64,000 nt of DNA from Bacillus mesophilus (GCF_011008845.1 NZ_JAAIWM010000004.1:248001-312000), one strand, 5' to 3'. Shown: positions 53,166-62,580, counted from the first letter of the stretch. Translations and numbers: made by a program. Notes: generated from the letters alone by a model not told the origin.

Positions 53166-54158
53166 CTAAGGTACGTTACCTTTCTCTAAGATATTTGACC
53201 ACGAATCACCGTAATCTTCAGTCCTCCACACGTCTCCAGCAACAGTACCAAAACTAATTTCCTGTTCATGTAAGGGATTAACAGCTAAATATAAAATGGA
53301 ATCCCCTTCACTTAATGTAGGAAGTGGAATTTGTTTAGTATCATCTGATTCCAAGGACTGTTCTAATAAACTCTCCTCTCCATCTGCTGTTACATAAAGA
53401 ATAGACTCATCTTTAATAAAGAACGTGCCTATTGATCTTTCTTCAGATATGAGAGAAAATGTGTTTCCGTTATTGTGAGAGAGAAACAATCCTTCTGGGG
53501 TGGATATACCTACTATTTTTGCTAATCTAGGGTGAGTGGCAAGTGAATGGGCTGATGCTTGTGGCAATCCCTCTAACTCACTCTGCATCCATACTTCCCC
53601 TCCGTCGAGGCTATAGTATAAACCTGTACCAAGTTTACTATTTGGAACTGTGTTAACCACATAGATACTTGGAGTGTAATAACTTGCGGACATATGATGA
53701 AAGTCAGATTCTCCATAAAAACTTACTTTTTCTATCGTTTTTCCAAAATCCTCACTTTTTAATAAACCAAGTGGATTTAAAAGCGTAGACCCCTCTTCTG
53801 GATGACCGCTACTGTAAAAGCCCTCAGATGTTGCTTGAAAGCCCATATAGTCATGATTATGTTCCTTTGTCTCATACCAAATACCATTAGAATAAACCTT
53901 AAGTCCATGATGAGTTGCAATAAATAAAGCTTCCTGGTTATTTGGATATCCTATCCCATGAATATGGGAGATGGAGTTACTTACTGGCTGAAAAAAGTCA
54001 TGACCTGCAAAATCAATACCTACTGTTTTTGCCTTCATGCTTTCATGTTGAATCCCTGGTTCAGTTTTATTTTCATGGTCGCTATTGCTATCACTACAAG
54101 AGGAAAAGAAGAATAGCAACACAACAGTTAATCCAATAAAAAACACAATATATTTCAA
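53166..54158 (-). CDS. Lipoprotein with BNR/sortilin-like beta-propeller (F510_1955-type)
   Basis: 330 residues from TTG 54158, preceded by GGAGTG at 8 bases. The longer frame to 54293 runs into a genomic repeat and is not used. The lipoprotein signal is LKYIVFFIGLTVVLLFFFSSC with Cys near 21. The body has BNR/Asp-box-like turns of sortilin and sialidase-type propellers: FGKTIEKVSFYGE, SLDGGEVWMQSE, SHNNGNTFSLIS, TEDYGDSWSNIL. Such proteins are annotated as F510_1955 family glycosyl-hydrolase-like; catalysis is unproven. It should be anchored outside the membrane. Confidence 0.83.
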   Translation of the reverse strand: MKYIVFFIGLTVVLLFFFSSCSDSNSDHENKTEPGIQHESMKAKTVGIDFAGHDFFQPVSNSISHIHGIGYPNNQEALFIATHHGLKVYSNGIWYETKEHNHDYMGFQATSEGFYSSGHPEEGSTLLNPLGLLKSEDFGKTIEKVSFYGESDFHHMSASYYTPSIYVVNTVPNSKLGTGLYYSLDGGEVWMQSELEGLPQASAHSLATHPRLAKIVGISTPEGLFLSHNNGNTFSLISEERSIGTFFIKDESILYVTADGEESLLEQSLESDDTKQIPLPTLSEGDSILYLAVNPLHEQEISFGTVAGDVWRTEDYGDSWSNILEKGNVP

Positions 54159-54254
54159 CGCTAACACTCCAAATGAATAATTCTTGTCTATAACTATTAT
54201 TTCATATTCAAAATAAATAAACAAATAAGAAATGAGACTTATTTTAAACAAAGG

Positions 54255-54663
54255 GCGTGTTAAACCTTGTTGTTGATTTCCGTTAAAGGACACTCGCTTT
54301 CCGCGGGCGAGTCCGTGAGCCTCCTCACTGGAAAAGCGAAAATGCCCCGGAAAGATGAAGGCAGGCTAAGTTCGCAATATCCTGTTGCAACGCCTGCCTG
54401 ACCTGCATGCATCCTGCAGGCCTCCGACAAGCAAACGTTCCTCCAACATAAAAAGGGTGCTCTTTCCTTTTTTATGTTGGAGGGTTATTTGACCTCGAGG
54501 GGCTAGGCATTGCAGCTAGACAAGCATTCGCCTGTAGGGTCTACCGAGACCCGCTCTCCCGCGCTACACAGGATGTGGCAGCTTTTAGCAGAGGTTCCTA
54601 ATATTCGCGTCCCTCCACTTCAATCAACAGTGCAGAATATCAACACAATTCTTTAACATAGCC
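54255..54663 (-). repeat. GC-rich Bacillaceae repeat A, copy A2, interrupted by other insertions
   Basis: Inverted relative to the copy at 62361-62540. The blocks from GTTAAACCTTG (54259) through CCTCCTC (54326) and from GCCTGTAGGGTCT (54530) through CAACAGTGCA (54634) match the complement of that copy. Between them sits repeat B2, and a further ~45 bases (GCTACACAGG to TAATATT) split the right half. The gap 54159-54709 holds no gene. Confidence 0.82.
54335..54525 (+). repeat. Structured repeat B, copy B2, nested inside repeat A2
   Basis: Matches 33301-33450 block for block, with its 3' end GCTAGA-type sequence matching about 33640-33665. Hairpins: AGGCAGGC / GCCTGCCT, perfect here; CCTGCA-type stem; and a 17-bp stem (54440-54456 / 54466-54483, one bulge) that differs in sequence from the B1 stem but keeps pairing. 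Flanks GTTCCT and GGGTTAT are identical in both copies. Confidence 0.82.
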
Positions 54664-54673
54664 TAAACAAAAA

Positions 54674-54701
54674 AATCCCCCATTCGTACTATCGGGGGAT
54701 T
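54674..54701 (-). terminator. Terminator of the MFS gene
   Basis: Perfect 8-bp stem AATCCCCC / GGGGGATT with a minus-strand tail of seven T. Confidence 0.9.
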
Positions 54702-54709
54702 AAGTAAAA

Positions 54710-55915
54710 TTACAATTCTTGTTCTTTTAGCATGGAGCTTTGTACAGCGGTCTTGGAATGCTTGAGACCAAAATACGTAACTAACCCTAGTGACAATAGT
54801 CCGAAAACTAAAACCATATAATGAAACCCAATGGTATCTAAAAATAACCCAGTTGCCAATAATACAACCTGAAACATAACTCGATCTAACATATTTTTAA
54901 AAGAAAAGAATCGTCCATGAAAATCTTTAGGAATTTTAGTTTGGAAAATCGTTGCTGCAATCGGGAAGAAGAACCCAAGAGCAAAACCAAATACTCCAAA
55001 TGAAACTAATGATAATAGCTTGCTATCAGCAAAGAATAATGATAACTGAGTAATGGCAACAACTGTTGTAAAAATAAACATTAACGAAACAGGATTATAC
55101 TTCTCTGTTATTCTCTTAACTAAGAAAGCACCAAGCATGAAACAAATACCCTCAACTGTGTAGATGAGACCCTTTATGGTTGAGTCGTCCTGTAGCTCAC
55201 TGATCTCAATAACCATTAAGTTAAAGCCACCTAAAAATAACATTGGAATGACAGTTAGGATTAAAGCAGTCATGGCAATAGGAATACCTTTTAGAACCGG
55301 AATTACTTCTTTGAAGCTAGCTGACTTCTTATTTTTATTCTTACTTTCAACATCCGATTCATCAAAATCTAATAAAAAGGTGGATAACAATAATAATCCA
55401 TAAGCAATAAAAGACGCTAGATACAGAGAGTACAAACTGATAATGGCCAACATTGCCCCAGCTAAGGCGGTTCCAATTATTCTTGAAATCGTTGTTATAT
55501 TCATATGCGCACCATTCATTTGTAATAAATCCTTCTCAGCAACGACAATTGGGACTAACGCTTGAATAGTCGGGAAATAAAAGGCTGCTGATAACTGAAT
55601 GACAATCATAAACAAGACCATCCACCAAATCGACTCAAACTGAATGGCTAAAAACATAAATAAAACGCTAAACATTCTACCAAACCCAGCATATATTAAT
55701 ACCTTCTTTTTACTTGATGAATCTATAATTCTTCCAGCTAAAGGTCCAACCACGACTCCTGCAAGTAATCCCGTAAATAAAATAAGCGCCTTTACAAAAT
55801 CTGAAGGTACATGCTGTTGCATAAACTCTAGATTACCAATTATTCCAGTCCATAATCCAATACCAGCAATAAATTCACCAGTAAGTAAGATCCAAACATT
55901 TCTGTTTTTCCACAT
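54710..55915 (-). CDS. MFS transporter (MefA/TetV-like exporter)
   Basis: 401 residues with 12 predicted transmembrane helices. Typical MFS loop motif AGRIIDSSSKKKVLIYAGFGRM between helices 2 and 3. The central loop (DFDESDVESKNKNKKSASFKEV) divides two six-helix halves. Members of this branch are often macrolide or drug exporters, but the substrate cannot be inferred. A GGAG site precedes ATG 55915. Single-gene unit with terminator, divergent from the MATE exporter gene. Confidence 0.88.
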   Translation of the reverse strand: MWKNRNVWILLTGEFIAGIGLWTGIIGNLEFMQQHVPSDFVKALILFTGLLAGVVVGPLAGRIIDSSSKKKVLIYAGFGRMFSVLFMFLAIQFESIWWMVLFMIVIQLSAAFYFPTIQALVPIVVAEKDLLQMNGAHMNITTISRIIGTALAGAMLAIISLYSLYLASFIAYGLLLLSTFLLDFDESDVESKNKNKKSASFKEVIPVLKGIPIAMTALILTVIPMLFLGGFNLMVIEISELQDDSTIKGLIYTVEGICFMLGAFLVKRITEKYNPVSLMFIFTTVVAITQLSLFFADSKLLSLVSFGVFGFALGFFFPIAATIFQTKIPKDFHGRFFSFKNMLDRVMFQVVLLATGLFLDTIGFHYMVLVFGLLSLGLVTYFGLKHSKTAVQSSMLKEQEL

Positions 55916-56057
55916 AGTTCTTTCTCCGTTCCTGTAGACTTCATTCTATAATAAATATACCATCATGCAAAATATTTCGCCACACGAAAGTTTAACTAAA
56001 TGTTGTTTTTATGTTATAATTCATTTTGCTAATTATGTAGATAGTTAAGGAGTGCTT

Positions 56058-57425
56058 ATGTACCAGACTTATAGCTTTAGAGAAAAATCATTATTGTTTA
56101 GCAAAATTATATTTCCTATTCTAATTACCCAGCTCGGCCTTTTTGCAATGAGTTTTTTAGATGTTATGATGTCAGGCCGCGCAGGCTCCTACGATGTTGC
56201 TGGAGTAGCGATCGGCTCGAGCTTATGGATCCCTATATATACCGGGTTAAGTGGAATACTTATAGCTATTACACCAATCGTTGCTCAATTAATTGGTGGC
56301 AAACGAAGTTCAGACGTACCAAACACGGTTATTCAAGGTTTGTATTTAGCAACCATTATTCCATTATTCATCTTTCTAATTGGGGCATTAACACTGAAAC
56401 CGATTCTTAATGGGATGAATCTAGATTCTGAGGTTAGTAGAATTGCTTATCATTATTTACTTAGCTTATCACTTGGGATGGTTCCTTTGTTTATGTATTC
56501 AGTGCTTCGCTCCTTTATGGATGCATTGGGTCAAACAAAGATGACCATGTTCATCACACTGACTTCACTTCCAATTAATGCGTTATTTAATTATCTTCTA
56601 ATCTTTGGAGAGTTTGGTTTTCCTCGTTTAGGAGGAGTTGGAGCAGGTTATGCATCAGCTATTACCTATTGGTGTATTTTCGGAATCGCGGTCTGGATGG
56701 TTGCTAAACAGTCTCCATTCAAAGAATATCGAATTTTCGGTACGTTTTATCGTATTTCCATAGCGAAATGGAAAGAAATACTACTCATCGGAGTCCCCAT
56801 AGGTTTTTCGATTTTCTTTGAAACAAGTATATTTTCTGCAGTTACTTTGTTGATGAGTGGATATGATACGATTACAATTGCTGCTCATCAGATTGCACTA
56901 AACTTCGCTTCATTTCTTTATATGATTCCGTTAAGTATTTCAATGGGATTAACGATCTGTGTTGGGTATGAGATTGGTGCCAAACGAACAATAGATGCAA
57001 AACAGTATAGTTATATGGGACTTGGTTTAGCATTAATTTTCGCGATCATAACAGGGATCATTTTAGTCCTCTTTAACGATGTAATTGCAACTATGTATAG
57101 TACTGACAAAGAAGTAATTATTTTAGCACAGCATTTCCTTATTTACGCGATCTTTTTTCAACTTTCAGATGCAATTGGCGCACCTATACAAGGAGCATTG
57201 CGAGGATATAAAGATGTTAATGTCACCTTGGTCCTTTCACTTGTTTCATTCTGGATCATTGGACTTCCTTTAGGTTATCTACTAGCAACATACACTGACT
57301 TTCAGGCCTTTGGTTACTGGATTGGACTAAGTTCCGGTTTAACAGCTGGAGCAATCTTATTGTTTGTAAGACTTACCTTTATCCAAAGAAGATATCGGAC
57401 AAAATTTAGTAATGCTGTTAACTAA
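56058..57425 (+). CDS. MATE family efflux transporter (NorM-like)
   Basis: 455 residues from ATG 56058 with AAGGAG 6 bases upstream. Twelve transmembrane helices in two homologous halves: KIIFPILITQLGLFAMSFLDVMMSGRAGSYDVAGVAIG starts the first, and KEILLIGVPIGFSIFFETSIFSAVTLLMSGYDTITIAAHQIALNFASF the second, both with MATE signatures. NorM-type proteins export cationic drugs using Na+ or H+. A terminator overlaps the end of the convergent nfo gene. Confidence 0.93.
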   Translation: MYQTYSFREKSLLFSKIIFPILITQLGLFAMSFLDVMMSGRAGSYDVAGVAIGSSLWIPIYTGLSGILIAITPIVAQLIGGKRSSDVPNTVIQGLYLATIIPLFIFLIGALTLKPILNGMNLDSEVSRIAYHYLLSLSLGMVPLFMYSVLRSFMDALGQTKMTMFITLTSLPINALFNYLLIFGEFGFPRLGGVGAGYASAITYWCIFGIAVWMVAKQSPFKEYRIFGTFYRISIAKWKEILLIGVPIGFSIFFETSIFSAVTLLMSGYDTITIAAHQIALNFASFLYMIPLSISMGLTICVGYEIGAKRTIDAKQYSYMGLGLALIFAIITGIILVLFNDVIATMYSTDKEVIILAQHFLIYAIFFQLSDAIGAPIQGALRGYKDVNVTLVLSLVSFWIIGLPLGYLLATYTDFQAFGYWIGLSSGLTAGAILLFVRLTFIQRRYRTKFSNAVN

Positions 57426-57440
57426 ATTTAAACACGATGT

Positions 57441-57476
57441 AATAAGAGTTATTCCCACAAGGAAATAGCTCTTATT
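57441..57476 (+). terminator. Terminator of the MATE gene
   Basis: 8-bp stem AATAAGAG / CTCTTATT with inner TATT/AATA pairing and a T run on the plus strand. Confidence 0.8.
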
Positions 57477-58302
57477 TTTCATTGTCTTGAAAAGCTCGAA
57501 TTTCTTTTATTTCCTGGGCGTGGTCCTCTGTAGGTGTTTCTAGGATGAACGGTAATTCCTTAACCAGACCTTCTCTAGCAAAACTAGCCATAGTATTAGA
57601 ACCAATTTTCCCTGTCAGAATTCCTGCATGACGATCCTTTCCTGAACTATGTTCGTACCGAGAATTATTGAAGTGAATCACTTTTAAATGATCAAAGTAA
57701 CCAAGCTCTTGGGCATTCTCAAAAAACTCCTTATGTCGATCTTCTGTCCAAACTCCACTTGCAAACGCGTGGCAAGTATCAAAACAATAACCCAGTTTTT
57801 CTGGATATTCCGAAAGATTCCTTATTTGAACCTGCTCCTCTATTGAAGTTCCCATCGTACCTGGCTTCCCGGCAACATTTTCAAGTAATAGTAATGTCTT
57901 CCCATTCCAGTGAGCTAATACTTCATTCAACATACTAATCATTAATTCATATGCTCTTAATGGTTCACTTGCATCAATCTGTGATCCATAATGTACAACA
58001 ACCCCAATTGACCCACAGGCTTCTGCTATTTCTAAATCATTAATAAGAGATTGAACCGTTAGCTTTCTTTTGTCCTCAGACGGGGTAAGGCTTGTTGGAT
58101 ATGGAGTATGAGCAACAGACTGAATCTTATACTCATCACAAAATTCTCTACATAAATGTGCATCCTGCTTATTGAAATTTTTTATCGTTAAGCTACGTGG
58201 ATTTTTCGGAAAGTATTGAAACGCATTTCCACCTAATGCATAGGCAACTTTCGCTGCACCAAGATATCCCTCTCGAATACTTACATGACAGCCAGCAAAC
58301 AC
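57472..58302 (-). CDS. nfo: Endonuclease IV family apurinic/apyrimidinic endonuclease
   Basis: 276 residues, TIM barrel. GCHVSIREGYLGAAKVAYALGGNAFQYFPKNPR, IGVVVHYGSQ, LLLENVAGKPGTMG, GYCFDTCHAFASG, HFNNSRYEHSSGKDRHAGI and ILETP carry the nine metal-binding His/Asp/Glu residues of Nfo in order. It cleaves DNA 5' to abasic sites. It is shorter than B. subtilis Nfo/YqfS (297) and may be a paralogue. A GGGGG-type site precedes the ATG. Single gene. Confidence 0.9.
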   Translation of the reverse strand: MFAGCHVSIREGYLGAAKVAYALGGNAFQYFPKNPRSLTIKNFNKQDAHLCREFCDEYKIQSVAHTPYPTSLTPSEDKRKLTVQSLINDLEIAEACGSIGVVVHYGSQIDASEPLRAYELMISMLNEVLAHWNGKTLLLLENVAGKPGTMGTSIEEQVQIRNLSEYPEKLGYCFDTCHAFASGVWTEDRHKEFFENAQELGYFDHLKVIHFNNSRYEHSSGKDRHAGILTGKIGSNTMASFAREGLVKELPFILETPTEDHAQEIKEIRAFQDNEK

Positions 58303-58490
58303 ATTATCCCCCCTATCTTAAATGTGTTTAGAATTTCCGAATTCCTTCTTTCTATTCGTCTGAAACATGGAAGTATTGAATTTTGTTGATTCTTAGATTA
58401 TGTTTGTCCCATTGCGCTCCGAACACTTGCTTTCCCACCATTTCCCTTCCGTATTTTTAAAAAGCAAACTTTAAGAATCTGCTCAAACAA

Positions 58491-58529
58491 AAAAGGAACA
58501 GTTCAGCTACCGTTTGCTGTGTTCCTTTT
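58491..58529 (-). terminator. Terminator of the lipoprotein gene
   Basis: Perfect 10-bp stem AAAAGGAACA / TGTTCCTTTT with a minus-strand T run. Confidence 0.88.
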
Positions 58530-58540
58530 GAGTGGGGCTT

Positions 58541-59200
58541 TTATTTTACTTCTGGATACATAACATGTGCTTTATTTACGATATACGAACTACCACCAAC
58601 ACACCCTAAAGCTAAGAATTCTTCCTGATGGTCAGAAACAAAACACGTTTGATCCATTTCTAGCTCTGTAGTCTCAACCGCTTGTGTTTGATTAAAAAGC
58701 TCAACCTTATAAACAGGTGTACCTACCTTGAGTATGATTGGTTGGGTAACCTGGTCCTGTTTTTCTAATGTGTAAAGTTGAGTATCAGTTTCCTTGATCC
58801 ACCCCTTCATATTAATGGGCGTATCGAATACTGGAATGGTTACATATAACCAAAGCTCACCATTGACGTCAACATAGTCATGAACCTCAACCACAGTATT
58901 GGCATTAATTTCGTTCAGCGGTTGAGCTTCTGAATGAGGTTGGATAAGTAGAGGAACATTTTGATCTACGAATCGGTGTTTTTGTTGGTTTTCTATGTAT
59001 GAAAGTGTAAGAGTTTCACCATCATGAGTGCCATTGTTGTTACTCTTACGCAACTGCTGAATCTCTTTTTCTAGGAGTGCAACTCTTTTCTCCAACTGAT
59101 TACGTTCATCTCTTACTTGATCTAGTTCAGCAGATGAACATCCGGTTATAAACAGCAGCGTGAATATACACAAACAAATCCTAAAATTCACAAACCTCAT
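58541..59200 (-). CDS. Lipoprotein with coiled-coil and SH3-like region
   Basis: 219 residues. Lipoprotein signal RICLCIFTLLFITGC, then a coiled coil (LDQVRDERNQLEKRVALLEKEIQQLRKS) and a C-terminal region with two SH3-like beta segments (VPLLIQPHSEAQPLNEINANTVVEVHDYVDVNGELWLYV). It should sit on the outer face of the membrane. No family name can be given. GAAGGAGAGGG precedes the ATG. It lies 16 bases after the nucleotidyltransferase-like gene on the same strand and may be in one operon with it and the MurG paralogue. Confidence 0.78.
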   Translation of the reverse strand: MRFVNFRICLCIFTLLFITGCSSAELDQVRDERNQLEKRVALLEKEIQQLRKSNNNGTHDGETLTLSYIENQQKHRFVDQNVPLLIQPHSEAQPLNEINANTVVEVHDYVDVNGELWLYVTIPVFDTPINMKGWIKETDTQLYTLEKQDQVTQPIILKVGTPVYKVELFNQTQAVETTELEMDQTCFVSDHQEEFLALGCVGGSSYIVNKAHVMYPEVK

Positions 59201-59216
59201 TCAACTCCCTCTCCTT

Positions 59217-59990
59217 CTAAGCTGATGTGTTCTTAATAACTGATTGATATAATCTATTTAACTCAGCCGTAAACTCTTTAGATGAAAAGGTAATGGTTTG
59301 ATTCGTAGTAGTCAATTGATGTGATAACATTTCAGTTTGAAGTTGAATCCACTGGTCTATCAAAGGATGTAATTGTTCAATATTATCCTGTCCGCTTCTT
59401 TTAATGGATAATAATTCTGAGATTGCATCCCTTATTTCTGTTGACATAGGCATATATAGCAGTTCCTCGAGCTTTAAGGGCGGGAATCGATCATTGTTCA
59501 TCATCCAATTACAGACTAATAATGGGCGAATAATATTTAGGGATAACTTAAGATTAGTCTTTTGTTTGTTAAGCAATGATTGATTCGTTTTTGCCATATT
59601 TAAATAATGGTGAAGTAACGGCTTTTTATCATAAAAAGATTGGTGTAGAGATGTTAATTGTGCCTTCAGATTAAATCTATTTACGTATGTTATTGGACTA
59701 TGAAGCCATTCTATAATCGATGGGTTTTGCTTTCTTAAGAGACGGAGCGCTTTTCCCAACTCCCACCCTGCACACTCTATATTAAACCCTTTTTTATCTT
59801 CAATTGAATCTTTTGGTGCATCTAGTTCAAGATACTTTTCTAAAGGATAAATGTAGATGAAACGAACATCATAATCACTATCATGATGATCAGTGCCCCA
59901 AATTCGACTTCCAGCCTCACAGGCAAAGATGACTGAAACACCATATTCATCCTCGATCGTTTTGAGCCGTGCTGAAATTTCCTTACTCAT
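59217..59990 (-). CDS. ycgL: Predicted nucleotidyltransferase (YcgL-like)
   Basis: 257 residues. CEAGSRIWGTDHHDSDYDVRFIYI is the pol-beta-superfamily GS(x)nDxD active site with both metal-binding aspartates. The remainder (GWELGKALRLLRKQNPSIIEWLHSPITY, LLHHYLNMAKTNQSLL, LSLNIIRPLLVCNWM) matches the YcgL family of predicted nucleotidyltransferases. The target molecule is unknown. It lies 27 bases downstream of the MurG paralogue on the same strand. Confidence 0.85.
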   Translation of the reverse strand: MSKEISARLKTIEDEYGVSVIFACEAGSRIWGTDHHDSDYDVRFIYIYPLEKYLELDAPKDSIEDKKGFNIECAGWELGKALRLLRKQNPSIIEWLHSPITYVNRFNLKAQLTSLHQSFYDKKPLLHHYLNMAKTNQSLLNKQKTNLKLSLNIIRPLLVCNWMMNNDRFPPLKLEELLYMPMSTEIRDAISELLSIKRSGQDNIEQLHPLIDQWIQLQTEMLSHQLTTTNQTITFSSKEFTAELNRLYQSVIKNTSA

Positions 59991-60017
59991 GTTTTCACCA
60001 CTTCAACGTTTATGTCG

Positions 60018-61088
60018 TTATTTAGAAACTTCATTAATAAGAGAAATAATTGGATTAACTGAAAAATCTCCTTCATACTGTTCCATATTACGTAAATATA
60101 TTTCTTTATTTTGAAGTACCTCTTCTAACTTGTTAACTAGCCCTTCTTTTGTAAGATTCCCCTCCTGCAATACCTCTGCATAGCCTTCCTTCTTGAAGGA
60201 TTCTGCATTAATAATTTGGTCTCCTCGACTTTGTTCTTTTGTCAATGGAATTAAGATCATTGGCTTTTTAAGTGCAAGAAATTCAAATATTGAATTCGAC
60301 CCTGCTCTTGAAATGACGATATCTGTCATAGCTAACACATCAGGTAGTTCATCTGTTAGATATTCCACTTGTTTATATCCAGGCTGATGAAGAGAATGTT
60401 TGATATTTCCTTTTCCACAAATATGAACGATTTGGAAAAACCCTAAAAGTTCCTGAAGACTCGCACGAACGATTTCATTTATTTTCTTGGAGCCGAGGCT
60501 TCCACCCATAATCAGTAACACGGGTTTCGTTTGCTGAAACTTGAAATCCTTCAGCCCTTTCTCCTTACTTCCTTTAAAGATTTCATCTCTTACAATTGCT
60601 CCTGTATGAACCACCTTGCTACTTTCTTTTATATGCTTTACTGTATCTTTAAAAGTTACACAAAGCTTTGTTGAAAACGGGATAGCCAGTTTATTAGCAA
60701 GACCAGGTGTGACATCAGATTCATGAATAATTGAAGGTACTTTGTTAAGCTTTCCGGCTAAAATAACTGGGACAGAGACAAAGCCCCCTTTTGAAAAGAT
60801 AACAGACGGTTTTAGTTTTCTTAATAACCTATAAGCTTGATAGGTTCCCTTTAACACCTTGAATGGATCTTTCACATTTTTCCAATCAAAATACCTTCTC
60901 AGTTTACCAGTAGCAATTGGGTAGTAAGTAACCCCATCCACCTTAGATATTAAATCTCTTTCAATTCCATTTACTGACCCTATATAGCTGATTTCCCAGC
61001 CTTCTTTTCTGAAATGTGGAATTAACGCTAAATTTAAAATGACATGTCCGGCGGATCCTCCACCAGTAAACACGATTCTTTTTCTCAT
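60018..61088 (-). CDS. murG: MurG-family UDP-GlcNAc:undecaprenyl-PP-MurNAc-pentapeptide GlcNAc transferase (paralogue)
   Basis: 356 residues from ATG 61088 (GAGGTC site). [24 protein letters not shown] is the GGGSAGH lipid-binding loop, [18 protein letters not shown] follows, and [36 protein letters not shown] and [14 protein letters not shown] form the UDP-GlcNAc site. MurG makes lipid II from lipid I at the membrane. The usual Bacillus murG lies in the division/cell-wall cluster; this isolated copy resembles the second murG found in the B. cereus group and may supply a condition-specific activity. Confidence 0.88.
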   Translation of the reverse strand: MRKRIVFTGGGSAGHVILNLALIPHFRKEGWEISYIGSVNGIERDLISKVDGVTYYPIATGKLRRYFDWKNVKDPFKVLKGTYQAYRLLRKLKPSVIFSKGGFVSVPVILAGKLNKVPSIIHESDVTPGLANKLAIPFSTKLCVTFKDTVKHIKESSKVVHTGAIVRDEIFKGSKEKGLKDFKFQQTKPVLLIMGGSLGSKKINEIVRASLQELLGFFQIVHICGKGNIKHSLHQPGYKQVEYLTDELPDVLAMTDIVISRAGSNSIFEFLALKKPMILIPLTKEQSRGDQIINAESFKKEGYAEVLQEGNLTKEGLVNKLEEVLQNKEIYLRNMEQYEGDFSVNPIISLINEVSK

Positions 61089-61246
61089 TATGTATGACCT
61101 CACTTGTATTCGCAAAATTTATCATATATTTCTGTAAACAGTTATTAAAGTGAACTATCTCCATTATATAGGGAAATTGGTTAGATTAGTTTGAAAAAAT
61201 CATTTTTTACGGATTTAGTTCATTAGAACAGGCTTCTAAACTCTAA

Positions 61247-61273
61247 GAGAGTACTCAGGATATGAGTACTCTC
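61247..61273 (-). terminator. Terminator-like hairpin after the CAP-domain gene
   Basis: Perfect 11-bp stem GAGAGTACTCA / TGAGTACTCTC with a 5-base loop; the T tail is weak. Confidence 0.65.
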
Positions 61274-61285
61274 ACTTAAAAGTTC

Positions 61286-62017
61286 TTATCTTCCAATAAA
61301 CAATTGTGTCCAATAATTCCCTTCTACATGACCAACACCTATATGCGTAAAGCTAGGATTTAATATATTTTTACGGTGTCCTTCACTGTTCATCCAAGCT
61401 CTTACAACTTCTTCTGCTGAACGTTGTCCCATCGCAATATTCTCTCCAGCAGTTCGATACTGTACACCAAACTGCTTCATCATATCAAATGGGGAACCAT
61501 ATGTTGGACTTGTATGCGAAAAATATCCATTTTGTTTCATATCTGATGATTTCAACCGAGCAACTTTACTAAGTTCAGAATCTATTGATAATGGTTTTAA
61601 ACCATAGCTAGCTCGTTCATGATTTGTCAAAGATACGACCTGCTGTTCGAATTGACTAAGAGAAATTTTCTCTGTTGTGTTGCTTTCTTGCTGTGTAACG
61701 AATGGAGACTCCTGCTGTTCTGGTAATGCTACAATTGGTTGGTTGGTTTCTTCTGTAGTTTGGTTTTGATCAGGATTATTAACCTTAGGTTTTGGTTGTT
61801 GGACCACCTGTTGCTGCATTTTCTCCTTTCCAGATACGTTATAATTCTGTGAATAATATTGCTTCAGAATTTGTTGAACCATTTCATTCCATGCAGTAAT
61901 CTTTACTGCATAGCTTGAATTTAAATTATAATCGTTGTTGATTTGGGCAGATCCAAGGGTAGGACCTCCCATTAAAATAACTCCTGCGACAATTAATGAA
62001 ACTGCTGTCTTTTTCAA
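61286..62017 (-). CDS. Secreted CAP-domain (YkwD-like) protein
   Basis: 243 residues from TTG 62017, preceded by GAGGAGG. Signal peptide KKTAVSLIVAGVILMGGPTLGSAQ, a long Gln/Pro/Thr-rich linker (about 60-115), then a C-terminal CAP domain: QQVVSLTNHERASYGL, MKQNGYFSHTSPTYGSPFDMM, TAGENIAMG, VVRAWMNSEGHRKNIL and HIGVGHVEGNYWTQLF. The CAP domain is very similar to that of the LysM-CAP protein at 29003-29626, so they are paralogues. It is a YkwD/YlbC-type extracellular protein of unknown activity. Confidence 0.88.
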   Translation of the reverse strand: MKKTAVSLIVAGVILMGGPTLGSAQINNDYNLNSSYAVKITAWNEMVQQILKQYYSQNYNVSGKEKMQQQVVQQPKPKVNNPDQNQTTEETNQPIVALPEQQESPFVTQQESNTTEKISLSQFEQQVVSLTNHERASYGLKPLSIDSELSKVARLKSSDMKQNGYFSHTSPTYGSPFDMMKQFGVQYRTAGENIAMGQRSAEEVVRAWMNSEGHRKNILNPSFTHIGVGHVEGNYWTQLFIGR

Positions 62018-62360
62018 TTGAATTACCTCCTCGTATTAGAAAAGCTTTACTACGGCAACATCATAGCACGAGGTTTTTGTAATATTTTTGGTTGAATCTT
62101 CCAATCTAGTAAAAACACAATTACTTCAACTGCCCTTTTTTAGGAAAAACTAGCATAATTATTAAACCCAATAATATTTTGATATTCGCTAAGTATGTTC
62201 CATATAAATCCACTTCTGGTTTAATTTACAGTGGAATAGCTATTGACAGTACAACAGAACAGATTGAAATATGACAATTATTAATAAAATATGACATCAT
62301 TAGCATTTTCTTTACTTCAGGTCTTTGGAAAAGCCAAGTGGATTGATTTTTATAACAATG

Positions 62361-62540
62361 CTGTGTTAAAGGACAATGTTGTTTTTTGCACTGTTGATTG
62401 AAGTGGAAGGACGCGAGACTCCTGCGGGAGAGCGGGTCACGGGAGACCCCACAGGCGCGCTCTCCGCCGAGGAGGCTCACGGACTCGCCCGCGGAAAGCG
62501 AGTGTCCTGTAACGAAAATCAACAACAAGGTTTAACAGCT
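62361..62540 (+). repeat. GC-rich Bacillaceae intergenic repeat A, intact copy A1
   Basis: From TGTTAAAGGAC through TGTTGATTGAAGTGG, a GC-rich body (GGGAGAGCGGGTC, GCGCGCTCTCC, GAGGAGGCTCACGG) to AACAACAAGGTTTAAC. Internal inverted repeats (GGAGAGCGGG with CGCTCTCC; CCCGCGG) make it highly foldable. Base composition is far above its AT-rich surroundings. A second, interrupted copy lies at 54255-54663 in inverse orientation. Open frames across it on both strands are repeat-derived. The rest of 62018-62577 holds no gene. Confidence 0.85.
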
Positions 62541-62561
62541 ATAACAAAAAAACAAAAAAAA

Positions 62562-62580
62562 AACGCTACAAGAGCGTTTA
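62562..62580 (-). terminator. Terminator of the YtvI-like gene
   Basis: 7-bp stem AAACGCT / AGCGTTT followed on the minus strand by ten T. Confidence 0.85.

Noticed and set aside
54158-54293. N-terminal extension of the propeller lipoprotein (45 extra codons)
   Set aside because: It enters repeat A sequence and destroys the lipoprotein signal; TTG 54158 has a proper ribosome site.
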